Origin: Anaerovibrio lipolyticus LB2005
GTDB lineage: Bacteria > Bacillota > Negativicutes > Selenomonadales > Selenomonadaceae
NCBI RefSeq assembly: GCF_000621545.1
Contig: NZ_JHYA01000006.1
Span: 124,001-188,000 of the forward strand
DNA length: 64,000 nucleotides
Direction of reading: 5' to 3'
Part shown: one piece after another, positions 62,762 through 64,000 of the stretch
How positions within the stretch are numbered: the first letter of the stretch is position 1
How the letters are laid out: each line of letters opens with the position of its first letter
The notes under the pieces: model-generated
The model's input: only the letters and a program-made list of their open reading frames with translations
What the model was told of the DNA's origin: nothing
The model's database searches: none
Made by a program: the position numbers and the translations under genes

Positions 62762-64000
62762 ATGAAGGGTGCTCAGATAGTTGTTGAAATATTAAAGGAG
62801 CAGGGAATAGATACCCTGTTTGGTTATCCCGGAGGAATGATTCTTCCTCTTTATGATGCCCTGTATGATGAGAAAAATATAAACCAGATATTGGTGACCC
62901 ATGAGCAAAATGCGGCCCATGCAGCTGACGGCTATGCCCGGGCAACGGGAAAGGTGGGAGTGTGTATTGCCACCTCCGGGCCTGGAGCCACTAATCTGGT
63001 GACGGGTATTGCCACTGCATTTATGGATTCAATTCCCCTTGTGGCTATTACTGGCCAGGTGGATACCAGTCTTTTAGGTACTGATTCCTTTCAGGAAACT
63101 GATATCATGGGCGTAACCATGCCAATTACCAAACATAATTATAAGGTAAAAAATCCTAAAGTATTGGCTGAAACCCTCAGAGAAGCCTTTAAAATCGCTA
63201 AAAGTGGCAGGCCTGGCCCTGTATTGGTGGATATTCCAAAGGATATTCTTCTAAATGAAGCACCATTTCCAAAAGCAGAGGCAGTAGAAAAGAAGCCAGC
63301 TGAGCCAGATGCTGACTTTAAGATTTGCGCCGCAGAGGCTGCCCAGGTTATCTGTGATGCAGAAAGACCTGTAATTATAGCTGGAGGTGGTGTGATTTCC
63401 GCTGGCGCCACCAAAGAGGTTATTGCCTTTGCGGAACATTACAATTTGCCAATAGTTTTTACCCTTATGGGGATAGGCGGTGTTCCCATGTCCCATCCAA
63501 ATGTACTGGGCTTTACGGGAATGCACGGGAAAAAAGAAGCTAACAGTGCTATATATAAGGCGGATCTTATTATCTCACTGGGAAGCCGTTTCGCTGACCG
63601 CTTAACGGGAAATGTTGACAAATATACTGCCAATACAAAGTTTATTCATGTGGATATTGACCCAGCTGAAATAGACAAAAATATTCCCAGCTCCATTGGC
63701 TTGGCTGGTGATATGAAGACTATATTAGCCATGCTTATGCGGCGGGAGCCAACAAAGAAGCTGGACAGCTGGTGGGCAGAAATTCGCTCCTTAAATTCAG
63801 AATTTGCATACGACTACGATGTAAATCGTCTAACTCTGCCTTGGGCCCTGCATCATATTGCCAAGGCAACTGCAGGGAAGGAATTTGCCTTCGCCACAGA
63901 TGTAGGACAGCATCAGATGTGGTGCGCCCTTCATTTACGGGTGGAAGAACCAAGAACATGGTTTACCTCCGGCGGGTTAGGTACCATGGGGTATGGTCTG
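62762..64000 (+). CDS. ilvB: Acetolactate synthase large subunit, 5' part
   Basis: The frame from ATG 62762 is open to the end of the window (413 codons), so the C-terminus is missing. It is the catalytic, thiamine-diphosphate-dependent subunit that makes acetolactate and acetohydroxybutyrate. The catalytic glutamate is Glu48 ('VTHEQNAAHAADGYAR'). Also seen are 'GYPGGMILPLYDAL', 'TSGPGATNLVTGIATA', 'GTDSFQETDIMG' and 'GRPGPVLVDIPKDI'; the cofactor-binding GDG motif would come after the edge. GGAGG lies ten bases before the ATG. It ends the visible operon, well separated from its small subunit. Confidence 0.95.
   Translation, partial: MKGAQIVVEILKEQGIDTLFGYPGGMILPLYDALYDEKNINQILVTHEQNAAHAADGYARATGKVGVCIATSGPGATNLVTGIATAFMDSIPLVAITGQVDTSLLGTDSFQETDIMGVTMPITKHNYKVKNPKVLAETLREAFKIAKSGRPGPVLVDIPKDILLNEAPFPKAEAVEKKPAEPDADFKICAAEAAQVICDAERPVIIAGGGVISAGATKEVIAFAEHYNLPIVFTLMGIGGVPMSHPNVLGFTGMHGKKEANSAIYKADLIISLGSRFADRLTGNVDKYTANTKFIHVDIDPAEIDKNIPSSIGLAGDMKTILAMLMRREPTKKLDSWWAEIRSLNSEFAYDYDVNRLTLPWALHHIAKATAGKEFAFATDVGQHQMWCALHLRVEEPRTWFTSGGLGTMGYGL

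Overview
The window looks like the chromosome of a diderm Firmicute (Negativicutes, Selenomonadales-like; the rumen or gut genus Anaerovibrio is one possibility, but the genus is a guess). The main evidence is an outer-membrane protein with an N-terminal SLH domain at 38897-40276, the arrangement by which Negativicutes tie the outer membrane to peptidoglycan. It sits beside TolC, two-partner secretion (TPS) and autotransporter genes, yet the window also has Firmicutes traits: a T-box leader and a SpoIIE/STAS partner-switching module. I see no tRNA, rRNA, CRISPR array, prophage or insertion sequence.

Region 1 (1-7909) is an export operon: the end of one periplasmic adaptor, a second short HlyD-type adaptor, two ABC transporters of the NHLM (nitrile-hydratase-leader microcin) type, one with a C39 leader peptidase and one without, and a TolC-like channel. 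Together they could span the whole envelope. No precursor peptide is visible.

Region 2 (7910-8098) holds a remnant of the 3' end of a giant adhesin gene and a conserved hairpin. The same pair occurs at the end of the intact adhesin gene near 38.2 kb. Region 3 (8099-13732) is a signalling cassette: STAS anti-anti-sigma factor, Cache-HAMP-PP2C phosphatase, a second Cache-HAMP-PP2C phosphatase fused to an RsbW-like kinase, and an ECF-like sigma factor.

Region 4 (14007-42034) is a surface and secretion region. It has an autotransporter with a metzincin-like protease signature, a 6,806-residue LktA-like TPS exoprotein with its own promoter, a small YbjN-like protein, the SLH porin and a TpsB transporter. 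Region 5 (42224-50263) is mixed: a small secreted protein, an unknown HExxH protein, a response regulator and hybrid histidine kinase, a membrane-anchored SGNH hydrolase (minus strand), murB and a CYTH phosphatase. Region 6 (50458-57704) is a second TPS pair, TpsB plus a 1,842-residue exoprotein with GLUG, MBG and Pro-rich repeats.

Region 7 (57705-64000) is a T-box-controlled branched-chain amino-acid operon in the order ilvN-ilvC-leuC-leuD-leuB-ilvB; ilvB runs off the window. A strong terminator-like hairpin separates ilvC from leuC. All functions are inferred from sequence reading; no database search was run.
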